Shown one piece after another: positions 41,161 to 54,790 of a stretch of DNA of 64,000 bases. Within the stretch, counting starts at the first letter, position 1, and the number at the start of each line of letters is the position of its first letter. A model generated the notes under the pieces. It worked only from the letters and a program-made list of their open reading frames with translations, made no database searches and had not been told where the DNA came from. Source of the DNA: Prostheceraeus crozeri (taxonomy: Eukaryota; Platyhelminthes; Polycladida; Euryleptidae); contig CAJQUW010009069.1 in assembly GCA_907163375.1 (NCBI GenBank), positions 62,001-126,000 on the forward strand, written 5' to 3'. A program made the position numbers and the translations under genes.

Positions 41161-43440
41161 TGTAAAAAAGTTTTACTGCAACACAGTTTTATGTTGAGTA
41201 GAGACAGTTGCCAAATGTTCCCCTATTAGAAAATTCGAACTCCATTACTGTTAGATTGCTGAATACTTCATCAGGTTTACTAAAAGCAGTCTTCTACTGC
41301 AGTGAGACTGAGAGTTTATGAAAATATATGTTATATGAAAACAGTGTTCACCACAGCACTAGAAAGTTTTACTGCACTGTGTAGATTGTTTCACAGTCTT
41401 AAAAGGTCTTATAGTAAGTACTACAGTGTTGAATGTTTTATAAAACCGGGTTAAGTCTTGTCACAAACGTTGAGTGTGCGAGAGCTAGTTCCATGATATT
41501 TAATCACGTGGGTCCTAAAGTCCTAAAGTCCATAATCCAAGGGTAGGGCCATCTACGATTGGATTTAGGGATTTGGGGATTAAGGGATTTAGGGTTTTAT
41601 ATCACACGCGTTAACAGATAGTGTAGAATACGTGAAGTACATGTTTGCTTAAATGTCTAAACGCAAACGTTGAAATAAGTTTTGTAAGAAGTCTTTGACA
41701 TGATGTTGTGAAAGTTAGCGAACGTTGAAAATAGTTTTATGAAATGTTTCTGCAGTCACACTCGTTAGCGTACCAGCTTTACTAAATGTGTTGTTTGCCT
41801 TTATCAAATTGAATGCGTGTGTAGACTGTTTTGTAAATAAAGACGGATAAATATGAATGACATATTCTAACTTCAACTTTCTGACATTCAAATGAAATTC
41901 GTAAACATGAAGCTCTAGACTCCGTGGTGTAAAAAAACTACATGATGAGTGACAACAACTCTATGTTGACAAAACTTTCATAGATTGCAGTTGCGTTTAA
42001 AGTTGATATAAAAGCCTGTAGAAACGCATAAGTCTTAGATGCAGTTCAACGCTGTGACTCGACCATTGAACTAACAAAATGAGCAAGTCTGTGTAGAGGA
42101 CCATAACACGCTCATCAGTAGGAAACAGCAAAGCATGTAATGTCATTGAATTATCAAGACTGAGTGACAAGTCTGTGTTGATGAGAGTGCAACTATTTCA
42201 TGAGTATGAAACAGTGAACATTATATTACGACTGTCCATGAGTATTAAAGGTTAGAATCAAAGTTTGCTTTTCATGTGCATGACAAATGAAGAGAATCAA
42301 TACGTTATTCATTTCTAAACGAATCGTGCTTGTAAGTTGATAATAGAATCAACATTGAAACCTGTATCAAGTGATTTTCTGTGCGAATGCAGACGATGTG
42401 AAAATGGCACACTGATTGACATTTAACCCTGCTTGCAATAATCAACACGCTGCCATTCAAAAGCAGCTAAAAATGTTTATCATAAAACCTATCAGTGAAA
42501 CAGATGTCATATAACCCTCATGAACACACAAAGGCTCACGAGGAGAGACAGCGCACTCTGTCGCCTGTTTGTCGCGCTGCCCCTCAGCAGATAGAGTAGA
42601 ACACAAAGATGAATGACAGCGCAGCCGGTTGGCGACCGACTGTTGCGCTGCCTCCTCAGCAGATAGAGTAGAACACAAAGATGAATGATAACGCTCTCTC
42701 TCTCTCTGGCATCCGTCTGTCGCATTAAACACATTGAATTTTCTATCACATCTGTCCAACGAGCAAGGATGCAGGAACTTATCGTCATCTCAGATCTCCC
42801 ACCTAGCTGATTCCCACACAGCTCATTGCTATCGCACCGGAGAGATCATCGTGGGCGACTGAAAGGATTCTCACGTTGACAATTCGTTACTGTACACTGT
42901 CGCACGCGCAAGAAACTATTTGCTGCTAAAGCATGGACACTGCCGATTTGTTCAAGGCTTCAATGCATTGCTAGCCAGTCACAAAAATGTTGGAGAAATA
43001 TAAGGGAGAATTTCACACTCATTCATCAAATACATGTCGTTTCATGCAATGTCGTTCTATATAGCTTTCTTTGACATGAGCCGAACCCTTGAGCTCCGCT
43101 GTGGATGCAGAGTGAAGATGGGGAAAGTAAGTCCACATAATCTTGTGGAAAACCCTTTGTTCAGGGATATGGCGCTGCAGTATCTGGCGTTGCTGAGAAC
43201 TCAGCGTCCGTAATACTTCGAGTAATCGAAGTATTTCATCGGTCCTTCCGAGGGCTCGGTCACCAACTCGTTGGAGGCCACCATATTAACAAAGAAGAGT
43301 TACAGACTGTGCCACACACACACACAAACACTAGATTTAGGGATCTCTATCTTTCTTAGAAAATGAAGAAGCTCTTATTAAATTCATCTGATGAGAAGGC
43401 AACTTCATGACAAGTGTTAAATTTGTCCAACACACATCTT

Positions 43441-46400
43441 TACTCCGTTTACTCTTTCCCTAGCGCTGCTAGGCGGCGTCGTCTCGCGTCTGTTGTCCTG
43501 CGCGTTCCACCCATCTTGCTGCAACGTTTTTCTGCTCCACCATTTCCGAGCAATTTTTAATCATCGTTGCGTCATTTATCATCTTCTACGTTTAAAGTAT
43601 GCGAAAGTGTCTTCGTAAAGCCCTCAAAATTGACGTCATCCATCTGCTTCCCTGTGCCGACTGCATCCTATGTCTGTGACTCATAGTGTTGAATACGTCT
43701 GCGCGAGTCGATCAATCTGATACCATCAGGATATTTTCCCCATCTACTCGCAATGGCAACAATGGCAATGACTGTTAATGACTTGGGATCTCCTGTCGTT
43801 CCTATCTCTTGTACACCTGATGCAGATAGGAAAGTGGCTCATGAACTGATGACATCACATCATCGCACATACAGTCGCGGTGACCTTCTGAAGTGCAGGG
43901 AAAGTGTAACATGGAAACCATCGCGATGAGTTAGGCGCGCGATTTGGTATTTCGGAATTTCCAGGTCCTGTTCAGATGATGAGTTTCCAAATCAAAATAT
44001 TCGTAAATTATCGGACCCGGTCAGCGTTTCCCGTACATGCTCAAACTGTGACATTATCCCAAGAACTATTCCTGTAGGGATATCTAAATATCGTTCGTCA
44101 TCTACCCAAGGTCAGTCAGGCTGTAACCTGAATAACCTTATATCCTTAATTCCGGCTACCATCTCCAGTCATCAAATGAAAGCGGAACCACGTGCAAATT
44201 ATCCACCTAATATTACCTACTGTAATGCTCGTTCCCTACGCTACAAGACAGCTGAACTTCACGCTTGTGCATTAGTAAATCGAGCCGACATCATTGCGGT
44301 AACAGAAACCTGGTTCACTGATGACATTGACGACACAGCTATTTCCATTCCTGGCTATAGTGTGGTAAGAAGTGATCGTCGGGATCGCCTCGGTGGTGGA
44401 TGCTGCTTCTACGTATTATCTGACATGAATTTCACAGTGTTGAGTGAACTCGCAACAAACACGATATCGATACTTACAATTGCGTTATCCTACGTTTCTT
44501 CTCCAGACATAATCCTATCTGTTGTCTATCATCCACCCAACGCCAATGTCTCACTCACTCAAGACTATTTCTACGAAGAAGTGGCAACATCTTTGAACGC
44601 TTCCCCATCCGCGCAAATTATCATCCTCGGTGACTTTAACTCAATGGACTGCTCAGAACTCTCAGGCACATTCGGGCTGTCTCAGATCGTTAACTTTTCA
44701 ACCAGAGACAACGCGTACTTGGACCATGTCTTCACGAACTTTTCCCTTGACACCTGGTCCGTAAAGAAGTAAAGCCCTATTGATTATGGTGACCATGCTT
44801 GTATTGGTTTGATGAGAAACGCTCAGACCCACAGACGACGTCCGTCAACCACGTCGAAACTTCGCACAAACGTTCCCGAAGCCCTGAACAAATTAAACGA
44901 TGTGGAATGGTCTGGTGTCATAGCAGAACCTGATCTCAACGAAAAAATCAAAATTTTCAATGAAATCTTAATCGAAGTGATAAACTCTTCTTCAACTCAT
45001 ATCCACGTTATGCATCGTCGAAATCCACCATGGATAGACCGCACGGTATGCAAATGGAGCCGGGCCAAAACAAAAGCCTACCGTCAAAACAAAATTGAGA
45101 AAGTCGCTTTCTTTAGCAGAATAATCAATCTTCGTATCGCTACTAAGAAGCAAATGTCTGTCAATGATGAGCTTAACCAAGAACTTAGCCCTAAGCAATG
45201 GTGGTCTAATGTCAAGTTTCTCACCAACCGGCACCCCACTTCTACTGCAACTCCGACTTCTCTGCTTCTCGACAGTGAATGGCTCAGTAACGCAGCAGCA
45301 TCCAATAAACTTTGCAAATTTTTTACGTCAATTACTAATATGAAAGCTACAGACGAACCTGAAATATTGCTTCCTTCAGGTACTTTCTTCCCTCCTCCTG
45401 AAGATAAAGTGATTCTCGAACTTCTAGGTTCAATCAAGGAGCACACCGCAGCAGGACCTTCTGGCGTCCCGAACTGGTTGCTGAAACACGGAAGAGAGCA
45501 AATCTTGGAACCGATAGCTTGCATCATCAATCAGATATTCAGTGACCTCCACTTTCCAGAGGTATGGAAATCAGCCATAGTACGTCCGATTCCGAAGTTG
45601 AGATCTCCATCTATGCCCCAACATTATCGTCCTATCACTCTCCTTGACACAATATCAAAGATCTGCGAAAGAATAATCTGCAAACAATACAAGAATCAAC
45701 TAGAGCTACCTAACCAACATGCTTACATCAACGATGGCAGTACAACCAATGCTCTTATTTCAATCTTTGACAAATGGACGCTATCGCTAGACCAGGGATC
45801 CCCATACATTCGAGCAGTGATGGTCGATATGACAAAAGCTTTCGACAAGCTTCGGCCGTCGATCCTCCTACAAAAGCAAGTAGACCAACACATCGACCCC
45901 AGTCTCATTAATCTTACACAAAGCTTCCTGAATGGTAGAGCGCAATCCGTCCGTCTCCATTCAGCCTTATCAAACTGCTATGACATTACTGGCGGTGTTC
46001 CGCAAGGCTCTGTACTTGGGCCGTGGTTGTGGCTGACATACATAAGTGATCTGAACCTCTCAGAAGACCATGACATCTACGCTGACGATATCACCATTTC
46101 GATCGCCTCTTCTTGCAAAAACACTAATGATATGAAAGTCAGGGCTCAAGGCTCCATTGATCATTTGAAACATTGGTGTGACTCAAATAATATGCAGATT
46201 AGCTCCACTAAAACAGTTGAACTGATAGTAAGCTCGAAAAAAACCTATGAAAAACCTTCGCCAATCCTTATCGATGGTTCGCCAGTCGCGCAGGTGCATT
46301 CTATCAAACTTCTTGGATTGACTACGGATGCTCGGCTTACATTCCGAGAACACATCATGAGCTGTAAGCGAACGGCATGTCAACGTATCTTTTGGTTGCG

Positions 46401-46927
46401 GACCCTACGACGTTTGGGTGGAAACCATACTGGACTTCTCCGTCTATATCGAAGCCACATCCGCAGCCTTTTCGAATATGCTGCACCAGCATGGTTCCCA
46501 TTTATTATCAATGACCAATGACCTAAAATCTGTCATCGAACGTGTTGAGCGCACATCACTAAGGACTATCTTTCCTGAAAAGAGCTACGCTGAAGCTATT
46601 CGGTTTATTTCATCGCCGACTATTATTGATCATCTCAACAGTCTGTACAAGAAACATTTCCTGAAAATCCTGTCCCCATACCATCCTCTCCACCATCTTC
46701 TTCCCCCAACCAGACTGCAAAGCGGTTTGAGAACCTCACGACAAAAGGAATCCCTGTACATTCCAAAACTTTGAACGACATAACGTAAAAAATCCTTCAT
46801 CATCTCTGGCAGCAAATTGTATAATTCTGGACACATTTGATTATTTTGCATGAATGACCTTTCATATTGTAATCACGAACGCTCATTGTCGTTTCGGAAA
46901 TAAATTTGATCTCTCTCTCTCTCTCTT
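43441..46927 (+). mobile_element. LINE (APE-type non-LTR retrotransposon) inserted in left arm
   Basis: The right arm shows the empty site: CATCTT directly joined to CAAAGG near 52250. The 3' end carries a (TC)n tail at 46910-46927. The 5' 735 bp hold no full ORF1. Order APE endonuclease, then reverse transcriptase, with a TC-microsatellite tail, fits the Jockey/CR1 side of the LINEs. About 3.5 kb, probably 5'-truncated. Confidence 0.85.
44176..46774 (+). pseudogene. LINE ORF2: endonuclease and reverse transcriptase, one stop and one frameshift
   Basis: Endonuclease part: N-I-T-Y-C-N-A-R-S-L, V-T-E-T-W-F, and I-L-G-D-F-N-S-M-D. An in-frame TAA (44770-44772) interrupts the frame, which continues open from 44773. 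Reverse-transcriptase part: A-G-P-S-G-V-P-N-W, R-P-I-T-L-L, D-M-T-K-A-F-D-K-L, G-V-P-Q-G-S-V-L-G and Y-A-D-D-I-T-I. Near 46490-46520 the reading moves to another frame, in which E-R-V-E-R-T-S-L-R-T-I-F-P and the C-terminal end continue to 46774. Two breaks only, so the copy is not very old. Confidence 0.88.
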
Positions 46928-47330
46928 CAAAGGTCTAACTACCATAAAATCATTATGTTTAAAGCCCATATGATAAGTAGCAAGGATGTTTTACATGATG
47001 TAAGATATAAACGTGTGTAGAGAGAGGATGACTCTTAGACGTGAAGTCATGAATTTTATTTCTTCACCACCCGTCAAATGGAAATAGTAAGGGTGGTGGA
47101 AGAATCATCAGAGCAACATGTTCCATAGTAATGCAGGCAATGACAGTCACGATTGGATTTAGAGATTTAGCGTTTTATATAACATACATCAATGCTAACT
47201 GTTGTTGTAGAGTGCATACATGCATTTACTAACTTAACTATTTTTGAATGACATAGCTAAATTGCTAAAGTCCATCATCTATGGGGATAGGGTTAGCTAC
47301 GGTTGGATTTAGGGTTTTTGATAACACAAA
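46928..47330. repeat. Left inverted arm, inner part
   Basis: Matches 51835-52250 in reverse complement, including CCATAAAATCATTATG and GGATTTAGAGATTTAG. Inner limit of the arm. Confidence 0.8.
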
Positions 47331-49275
47331 TTAACGATCTCTTTTAGTATAGAATACATGCAACACATGATGCATATGTTCGCTTTATAAAATGACTTTG
47401 AACGCAAGACTCAATTTCATGATGAAAAGACAGATTTCATATCGTTGATGAGAGATAATTACATGCTCATTATGTTATACACTTTACATTTGATTGATGC
47501 ATGTTCAATAGAAGAGTAGAATACATTGTATGTATCTGAGTGATTGGAATAATAAGTGTGTAAACAGTTGATTAGGAAAATATATAACAGTCAACGCATG
47601 AACGTTTCTTGTTATCCAAGCTAGGAATATATGAACATCATTCATCAGTCAGTGTTCTATTTTAAAAGTGGTATGCTGACAGAGACATAAGTTTACTAAA
47701 TTATACAGCAAAACTCCTAAATCCCTAAATCCATAGGATAGGTGTCCCTGTGTTGAGATCTAGGGATTTAGCGTTTTAAAAGTGTAAGTTACATAGTTAA
47801 ATCACTAAGTCCATAGCATAGTCAACCCCATGACAAGACTTAGCGTTTTATATGATCCATGTTAGCAATATCTGTTCGTGTAGAATGTGACTCAATGAGT
47901 TTATTCAGATAATGTATTATCAATTTCATTCACTTGGTTATATGATGAAGAAAGTGTGAGATAGAAGTGAAAGCGATCTCATAAAGTTTAGAACACATCG
48001 TAGTAACATTGTAGGAATAAGCAAAGTAAAAGGTTAATTCGCATGAAATGAGTGATACAAGACTAGCTCACATTGAACTGAATTGTTAGTGAAACAAAAA
48101 TGCTGTGTGGGTTTCAATAACATATCATGTACATACTGTGTCGTTTTCTTGTCGTTTCAACAGAGTGAATTGACTTAGTAATAAAGTTACAACCATTTTA
48201 CTGTTTGTAAAGTTAGGAATAATATCAGAATCATTTCAGTGTTTGTAAGATAGTGAAGTATAAAATAAAGTCGTGACCATGTCACTGTTTGTTAAGCTAG
48301 AAATAAAGTTAGAACCATGTCACTGTAAAGTTAGAAATAATATCATAGACATTTCAATGTTTGTAAGATAGGTAAAGTATAAAATATAGTCACAAGCTTT
48401 TCACTGTTTGTAAAGTTAGAAATAAAGTTGATGTTTGTAAAGTTTGAAATCATGTTGGAATCCTTTCAGTATTTGTAAATTAGGGGAAGTATAAAATAAT
48501 GTTAGAATCCTTTCCGTATTTGTAAGATAGGGAAATATAAAATAATGTTAGAATCCTTTCAGCATTTGTAACGTTAGAAATAAAGTTGATAAGGGAGAAC
48601 TGTATTCCTGTCATGTTTAAAGTGACAATGTGTGTGTGTGAGATTGAGTTTAACGTTATTGAGAGATATAACTTCGTGCGCTGCGTAAACGAACACTTTA
48701 TAAGACGATGCGAGTCCAGTGAAAGCCTATACAATTGTATAAACACATAAAATTGAAATGTCATGGGAAAGCGGTATTGAACTTTACAAGCATCCTTCGA
48801 ATGAAAGATTGAATCAAGCCTCTTCGAAAGTGAGCATGATAATGATATAAGAAAACATTCAAATGGTGTGAAGCCCCTAAGTATCATTGTGAGCATCTGT
48901 ACGTTTGTCATTCCATGTATTTTATCACACGCTAGGAACTATTCAATCATTTCATCTTTTTCATCTTCGGATACATTCAGTTCACTTGAGGGTCATGCAA
49001 ACTTGCCACTCAGGATAAAGAGAACGCTATCACAAAGCGTGAGCCGTGCGTCATTCCCCTTCCGTCACAACGAAGCGGGAATGCTCATTTATGGGAATCT
49101 TGTTTCCCTGCGTCAGTCAGGAAAATCAGCGGTTGACATTCCAAATATCGTGAGATGAAATCGTTTGAAGGTGACATGACCAAATTTGGACATTGGCATA
49201 TTCTGTCTTTGTGAGAGAGAAGTATGTAAGGCGCTTCTCCCCACCCAATTTCACTCCTGTTTCCTCCTTTCAACG
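47330..49275. other. Loop of 20-kb element, upstream of the three-exon gene
   Basis: It carries dispersed units with TTAGGGATTTAGCGTTTT (about 47720-47850), a direct repeat (48078-48378) and degenerate 60-bp tandem units with GTTTGTAAAGTTAGAAATAAA (48180-48600). No gene on either strand. It may contain the promoter and 5' noncoding exon of the gene at 49489; the likely exon end is 49275. Confidence 0.6.
48078..48378. repeat. Direct repeat flanking the loop gene, copy 1
   Basis: About 300 bp, over 95% like 51418-51727 in the same orientation. Weaker similarity extends upstream (47990 and 51170). Confidence 0.85.
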
Positions 49276-49481
49276 GTGAGTCGTCTGACGTTTGCTATCA
49301 AACGTTCTAAGTTACAGATTTAAAGTCAGATCTTACAGGCATCACTGATGCACTTTCTAACATTAGGGTCTTAAGGTTAGGGTCTTCATTGTCTGTCCTA
49401 TGCCATTTATTACAAACATGTTTCTGATAAAGAGTGCTTTTTTGTGAGAACTGCGGTAAATAACTGACTTTTATCTTGCAG
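49276..49481 (+). other. Predicted 5' intron
   Basis: Donor CAACG|GTGAGT at 49276, acceptor TTATCTTGCAG ending at 49481, seven bases before the start codon at 49489. Confidence 0.6.
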
Positions 49482-49488
49482 TTTCAAC

Positions 49489-50636
49489 ATGGTTTTATCA
49501 AAGTCTTCGCGCTACAGCGTCACAAGATGTTCATGTAATAAAGTATACAGAGGGACCGAATACAAAAAGCACTTGAGGCAGGTGGAACACATTGGGGAGC
49601 ATAAGAAGGTCTTTGAAATAAAGACATGTGTCCATCATGCTGTGGAAGCAGACTCTGACTTTGTCGAATTTAGGAAAAGGCATGACCAGTGTCCTAGTGC
49701 GTCTATTTCTAACTGCCAGTTCAAAAAGTGGTTTGATGACTTGTATAGACGAAGGCAGGAGGAGAGGGCGGCCGTAAGACACATTGTCGACTTTGATGAT
49801 GATAGGAACGATCTCTTCCGCAGCGATACAAGCAGCAGTGAGGAGGAAGGGAAGTACAGGAGGTGAGAGCCGTTTTCATTCGTGGTAAACAGGAATCTGA
49901 ACATGTATCTGAGCATGCATCTGAACATGTAGAGGAGCCACTTGACACTTCTACGCCAAAGAAAGGCGGTATACGCGAACAAACAAGAGCTCTAGATAGA
50001 GATGAGTTGAAGCGAAGGCATCACAGCAAGCCAGTTACATGCTGCTCAAAGATCGCTATGAGGCCATGAATAGACAAAATAAAGAGATGGTGCAGGACAT
50101 AGCCAAACTAGAAATTAAAGTGGGAAAGGTGAAAGTCTTACAGGAGGAAGTATTACAGCGGCAGAAGAGAGAGGAAACATTAATAAAAGAGAGGCGGGAA
50201 TGGAAGGAGATGGCTTATGAGGAGGTAGTATCCGAGTTGAATCATCAGAGGCAGGAGGTTGACAGACTTGGTGTGATAGAGAGAAACTGTCAAGGGATGA
50301 GAGAAGAAAATCATGACCTGAAGAGGAAACTTATTCAGGCTGAAGACATCAACAAGGAAATGAAGAGAAGACACGTAGAGGTACACCTGCCAATCTACAG
50401 AAACCAAGTATGTGACGTGCCTACTGTTGCAGATGATTTAAACACCACGAAGGAGTGCTACGAGGGAGGTGGGGTCACCTGCATTCATATCAGTATGGAG
50501 GTAGATGGTCGACTGTGTGATTTTTCAGTGAGAAAAGTGAAGAGGAAAATTCCTAGTAAGTTACTCTAACGTCATTGCCTCTCAATCAACTCTAGCACCA
50601 TTTTTCATCCTTACAGAGATCTTCGAGCAAAAGTAG
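49489..50636 (+). CDS. Three-exon gene: C2H2-like finger plus coiled coil (304 residues)
   Basis: Predicted exons 49489-49862, 50035-50555 and 50617-50636, joined by AG|GTGAGA...CCAG and TA|GTAAGT...TTACAG. The three exons add to 915 bases in one frame with a TAG stop at 50634. Residues 14-34 form a finger-like C-x-C-x11-H-x5-H. An acidic Ser-rich stretch (about 100-123) follows, then a long coiled coil (about 130-245) and a basic C-terminus. No family is recognised and no catalytic motif seen. It is the only plausible gene of the 20-kb element, so it may encode a DNA-binding protein of the element, or be captured host sequence. The splice model is inference. Confidence 0.6.
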
Positions 50637-51834
50637 AGAGGAGTCGGAGAACGCCGAAAACGGCCTTCATGAGGCTAGTGAATGTCCCAAACAGCCTTTA
50701 TGAGGCTACCCATAATGAGGCCGGAAAGTGTTTTCACTTTCCGACGGTTCCAAGCCCGTTGAACTCAGAGGATGGGTTGAAAATTGATGAAAGGGATGAA
50801 AGGATGGCCACTCACACGCCAAACGTATACAGAAATCAAATTTCTATCTTCATTAGTTTGCAATCTCTCTTCACAGTGTAATGATTTTAAAACACTCATC
50901 TTGAGCAAGCTAAGAATGAATAATCAAAGTCTCCATTAAACTAGTGTTATGAAGTAACTCATACATGTTACTAGACATGAAAGCATCCAATGTTATTCGT
51001 GCAAATTCAAATGAACCGTTGAAGCATCTTAGGTTCTCATAACCTTCTCACACCTGAGTAACAGGAATTTACAAGCCTGAGTGATGTACATGAATGCGAT
51101 ACAATTCACAACAGTCATTGCACAGCGATTAGAGTGTTAGAATACATGGTAGGGATAGTGTTGAGACCACTGCAGTAACATTGTAGGAATAATTAAAGTG
51201 AAGAGCTATGTCACATGAAATGAGTGATGCAAGATTAGCTCACATTGAAATGAATTGGTAGTGTAACAAACAAGCTATATGGGATTCAGCATATGTTTGA
51301 AGACAAGCGCTGTTAAAAGGTTTTGAGATGATGTGAATTTTATCTTGTCATATTCATGGATGTAATAGAATAAATGTCGTTGCAGGTTTTGAGAGTATAG
51401 GATAGAACACATGAAATGAATTGTTAGTGTAACAAAAATGCTGTGTGGGTTTCAATAACATATCATGTACATGCTGTGTCGTTTTCTTTTCACATAAAGT
51501 TGGGCCTTAAACAGAGTAGATTGTCTTAGTAATAAAGTTACAACCATTTTACTGTTTGTAAAGTTAGGAATAATATCAGAATCATTTCAGTGTTTGTAAG
51601 ATAGTGAAGTATAAAATAAAGTCGTGACCATGTCACTGTTTGTTAAGCTAGAAATAAAGTTATAACCATGTCACTGTAAAGTTAGAAATAATATCATAGA
51701 CATTTCAATGTTTGTGAGATTGGTGAAGAATAAAATAAAGTTGGAATCTTCTCACTGTTTGTAAAGTTAGAAATAATGTCATTCACAAATGGTTAAGTTA
51801 ATAAATGTACGATACACTAACGGTTAACATTCAC
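50637..51834. other. Loop of 20-kb element, downstream of the gene
   Basis: A 70-codon frame (50669-50881) directly follows the gene and looks like 3' untranslated sequence. The rest carries the second direct repeat (51418-51727) and more GTTTGTAAAGTTAGAAATAA units. No other gene. Confidence 0.55.
51418..51727. repeat. Direct repeat flanking the loop gene, copy 2
   Basis: Same orientation as 48078-48378. Confidence 0.85.
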
Positions 51835-54489
51835 TTGTGTTATATGAAACTCTAAATCCCTAAATCCAACCGTAGCTAACCCTATCCCCATAGATGATGG
51901 ACTTTAGCAATTTAGCTATGTCATTCAAAAATAGTTAAGTTAGTAAATGCATGTATGCACTCTGCAACAACAGTTAGCATTGATGTATGTTATATAAAAC
52001 GCTAAATCTCTAAATCCAATCGTGACTGTCATTGCCTGCATTACTATGGAACATGTTGCTCTGATGATTCTTTCACCACCCTTACTATTTCCATTTGACG
52101 GGTGGTGAAGAAATAAAATTCATGACTTCACGTCTAAGAGTCATCCTCTCTCTACACACGTTTATATCTTACATCATGTAAAACATCCTTGCTACTTATC
52201 ATATGGGCTTTAAACATAATGATTTTATGGCAGTTAGACCTTTGAAGATGTGTGTTGGACAAATTTAACACTTGTCATGAAGTTGCTTTCTCATCAGATG
52301 AATTTAATAAGAGCTTCTTCATTTTCTAAGAAAGATAGAGATCCCTAAATCTAGTGTTTGTGTGTGTGTGGCACAGTCTGTAACTTTTCTTTGTTAATAT
52401 GGTGGCCTCCAACGAGTTGGTGACCGAGCCCTCGGAAGGACCGATGAAATACTTCGATTACTCGAAGTATTACGGACGCTGAGTTCTCAGCAACGCCAGA
52501 TACTGCAGCGCCATATCCCTGAACAAAGGGTTTTCCACAAGATTATGTGGACTTACTTTCCCCATCTTCACTCTGCATCCACAGCGGAGCTCAAGGGTTC
52601 GGCTCATGTCAAAGAAAGCTATATAGAACGACATTGCATGAAACGACATGTATTTGATGAATGAGTGTGAAATTCTCCCTTATATTTCTCCAACATTTTT
52701 GTGACTGGCTAGCAAGGCATTGAAGCCTTGAACAAATCGGCAGTGTCCATGCTTTAGCAGCAAATAGTTTCTTGCGCGTGCGACAGTGTACAGTAACGAA
52801 TTGTCAACGTGAGAATCCTTTCAGTCGCCCACGATGATCTCTCCGGTGCGATAGCAATGAGCTGTGTGGGAATCAGCTAGGTGGGAGATCTGAGATGACG
52901 ATAAGTTCCTGCATCCTTGCTCGTTGGACAGATGTGATAGAAAATTCAATGTGTTTAATGCGACAGACGGATGCCAGAGAGAGAGAGAGAGCGTTATCAT
53001 TCATCTTTGTGTTCTACTCTATCTGCTGAGGAGGCAGCGCAACAGTCGGTCGCCAACCGGCTGCGCTGTCATTCATCTTTGTGTTCTACCATATCTGCTG
53101 AGGGGCAGCGCGACAAACAGGCGACAGAGTGCGCTGTCTCTCCTCGTGAGCCTTTGTGTGTTCATGAGGGTTATATGACATCTGTTTCACTGATAGGTTT
53201 TATGATAAACATTTTTAGCTGCTTTTGAATGGCAGCGTGTTGATTATTGCAAGCAGGGTTAAATGTCAATCAGTGTGCCATTTTCACATCGTCTGCATTC
53301 GCACAGAAAATCACTTGATACAGGTTTCAATGTTGATTCTATTATCAACTTACAAGCACGATTCGTTTAGAAATGAATAACGTATTGATTCTCTTCATTT
53401 GTCATGCACATGAAAAGCAAACTTTGATTCTAACCTTTAATACTCATGGACAGTCGTAATATAATGTTCACTGTTTCATACTCATGAAATAGTTGCACTC
53501 TCATCAACACAGACTTGTCACTCAGTCTTGATAATTCAATGACATTACATGCTTTGCTGTTTTCTACTGATGAGCGTGTTATGGTCCTCTACACAGACTT
53601 GCTCATTTTGTTAGTTCAATGGTCGAGTCACAGCGTTGAACTGCATCTAAGACTTATGCGTTTCTACAGGCTTTTATATCAACTTTAAACGCAACTGCAA
53701 TCTATGAAAGTTTTGTCAACATAGAGTTGTTGTCACTCATCATGTAGTTTTTTACACCGCGGAGTCTAGAGCTTCATGTTTACGAATTTCATTTGAATGT
53801 CAGAAAGTTGAAGTTAGAATATGTCATTCATATTTATCCGTCTTTATTTACAAAACAGTCTACACACGCATTCAATTTGATAAAGGCAAACAACACATTT
53901 AGTAAAGCTGGTACGCTAACGAGTGTGACTGCAGAAACATTTCATAAAACTATTTTCAACGTTCGCTAACTTTCACAACATCATGTCAAAGACTTCTTAC
54001 AAAACTTATTTCAACGTTTGCGTTTAGACATTTAAGCAAACATGTACTTCACGTATTCTACACTATCGGTTAACGCGTGTGATATAAAACCCTAAATCCC
54101 TTAATCCCCAAATCCCTAAATCCAATCGTAGATGGCCCTACCCTTGGATTATGGACTTTAGGACTTTAGGACCCACGTGATTAAATATCATGGAACTAGC
54201 TCTCGCACACTCAACGTTTGTGACAAGACTTAACCCGGTTTTATAAAACATTCAACACTGTAGTACTTACTATAAGACCTTTTAAGACTGTGAAACAATC
54301 TACACAGTGCAGTAAAACTTTCTAGTGCTGTGGTGAACACTGTTTTCATATAACATATATTTTCATAAACTCTCAGTCTCACTGCAGTAGAAGACTGCTT
54401 TTATTAAACCTGATGAAGTATTCAGCAATCTAACAGTCATGGAGTTTGAATTTTCTAATAGGGGAACATTTGGCAACTGTCTCTATTCA

Positions 54490-54790
54490 ACATAAAACTT
54501 TCTAACACTGTGAAAGTAAGTTACAAGACAATCTACACTGTGCAGTAAAACCTTTTCGATAAAACTTTCTAACACTGTGAAAGTAAGTTACAAGACAATC
54601 TACACTGTGCAGTAAAACCTTTTCGATAAAACTTTCTAGTGCTGTGAAAGTAAGTTACAAGACAATCTACACTGTGCAGTAAAACCTTTTCGATAAAACT
54701 TTCTAGTGCTGTGAAAGTAAGTTACAAGACAATCTACACTGTGCAGTAAAACCTTTTCGATAAAACTTTCTAGTGCTGTGGTGAGTTCGG
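54490..54790. repeat. 63-bp tandem repeat, about four to five copies
   Basis: Units contain AAAACTTTCTA(G/A)(T/C)(G/A)CTGTG, AAGTAAGTTACAAGACAATC and GCAGTAAAACCTTTTCGAT. Not present as an array in the left arm. Confidence 0.85.

Larger units (their letters stand above)
39124..43440. repeat. Left inverted arm of 20-kb element, outer part
   Basis: Reverse-complement match to the right arm out to 59497. It contains subterminal units (39440-40070), a 115-bp tandem array (40680-41160), a microsatellite-bearing segment and a short palindrome AATACTTCG/CGAAGTATT (43211-43234). The only frames (for example 42457-42788, mirrored at 52924-53228) are low-complexity and not convincing as genes. Confidence 0.88.

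Noticed and set aside
41508-41600. Telomere-like CCCTAAATCC repeats (also 47160-47330, 51850-51880, 54090-54125)
   Set aside because: The motif is part of longer dispersed units of the 20-kb element, with irregular spacing and only two or three units at a time.
42457-42788. Possible gene on minus strand, mirrored at 52924-53228
   Set aside because: The frames come from duplicated and (GA)n-like sequence in both inverted arms, overlap each other in different frames, and show no protein-like pattern.
49863-50069. Separate small gene with S-E-H-(V/A) repeats
   Set aside because: It begins at the intron donor and fits better as intron sequence of the three-exon gene.
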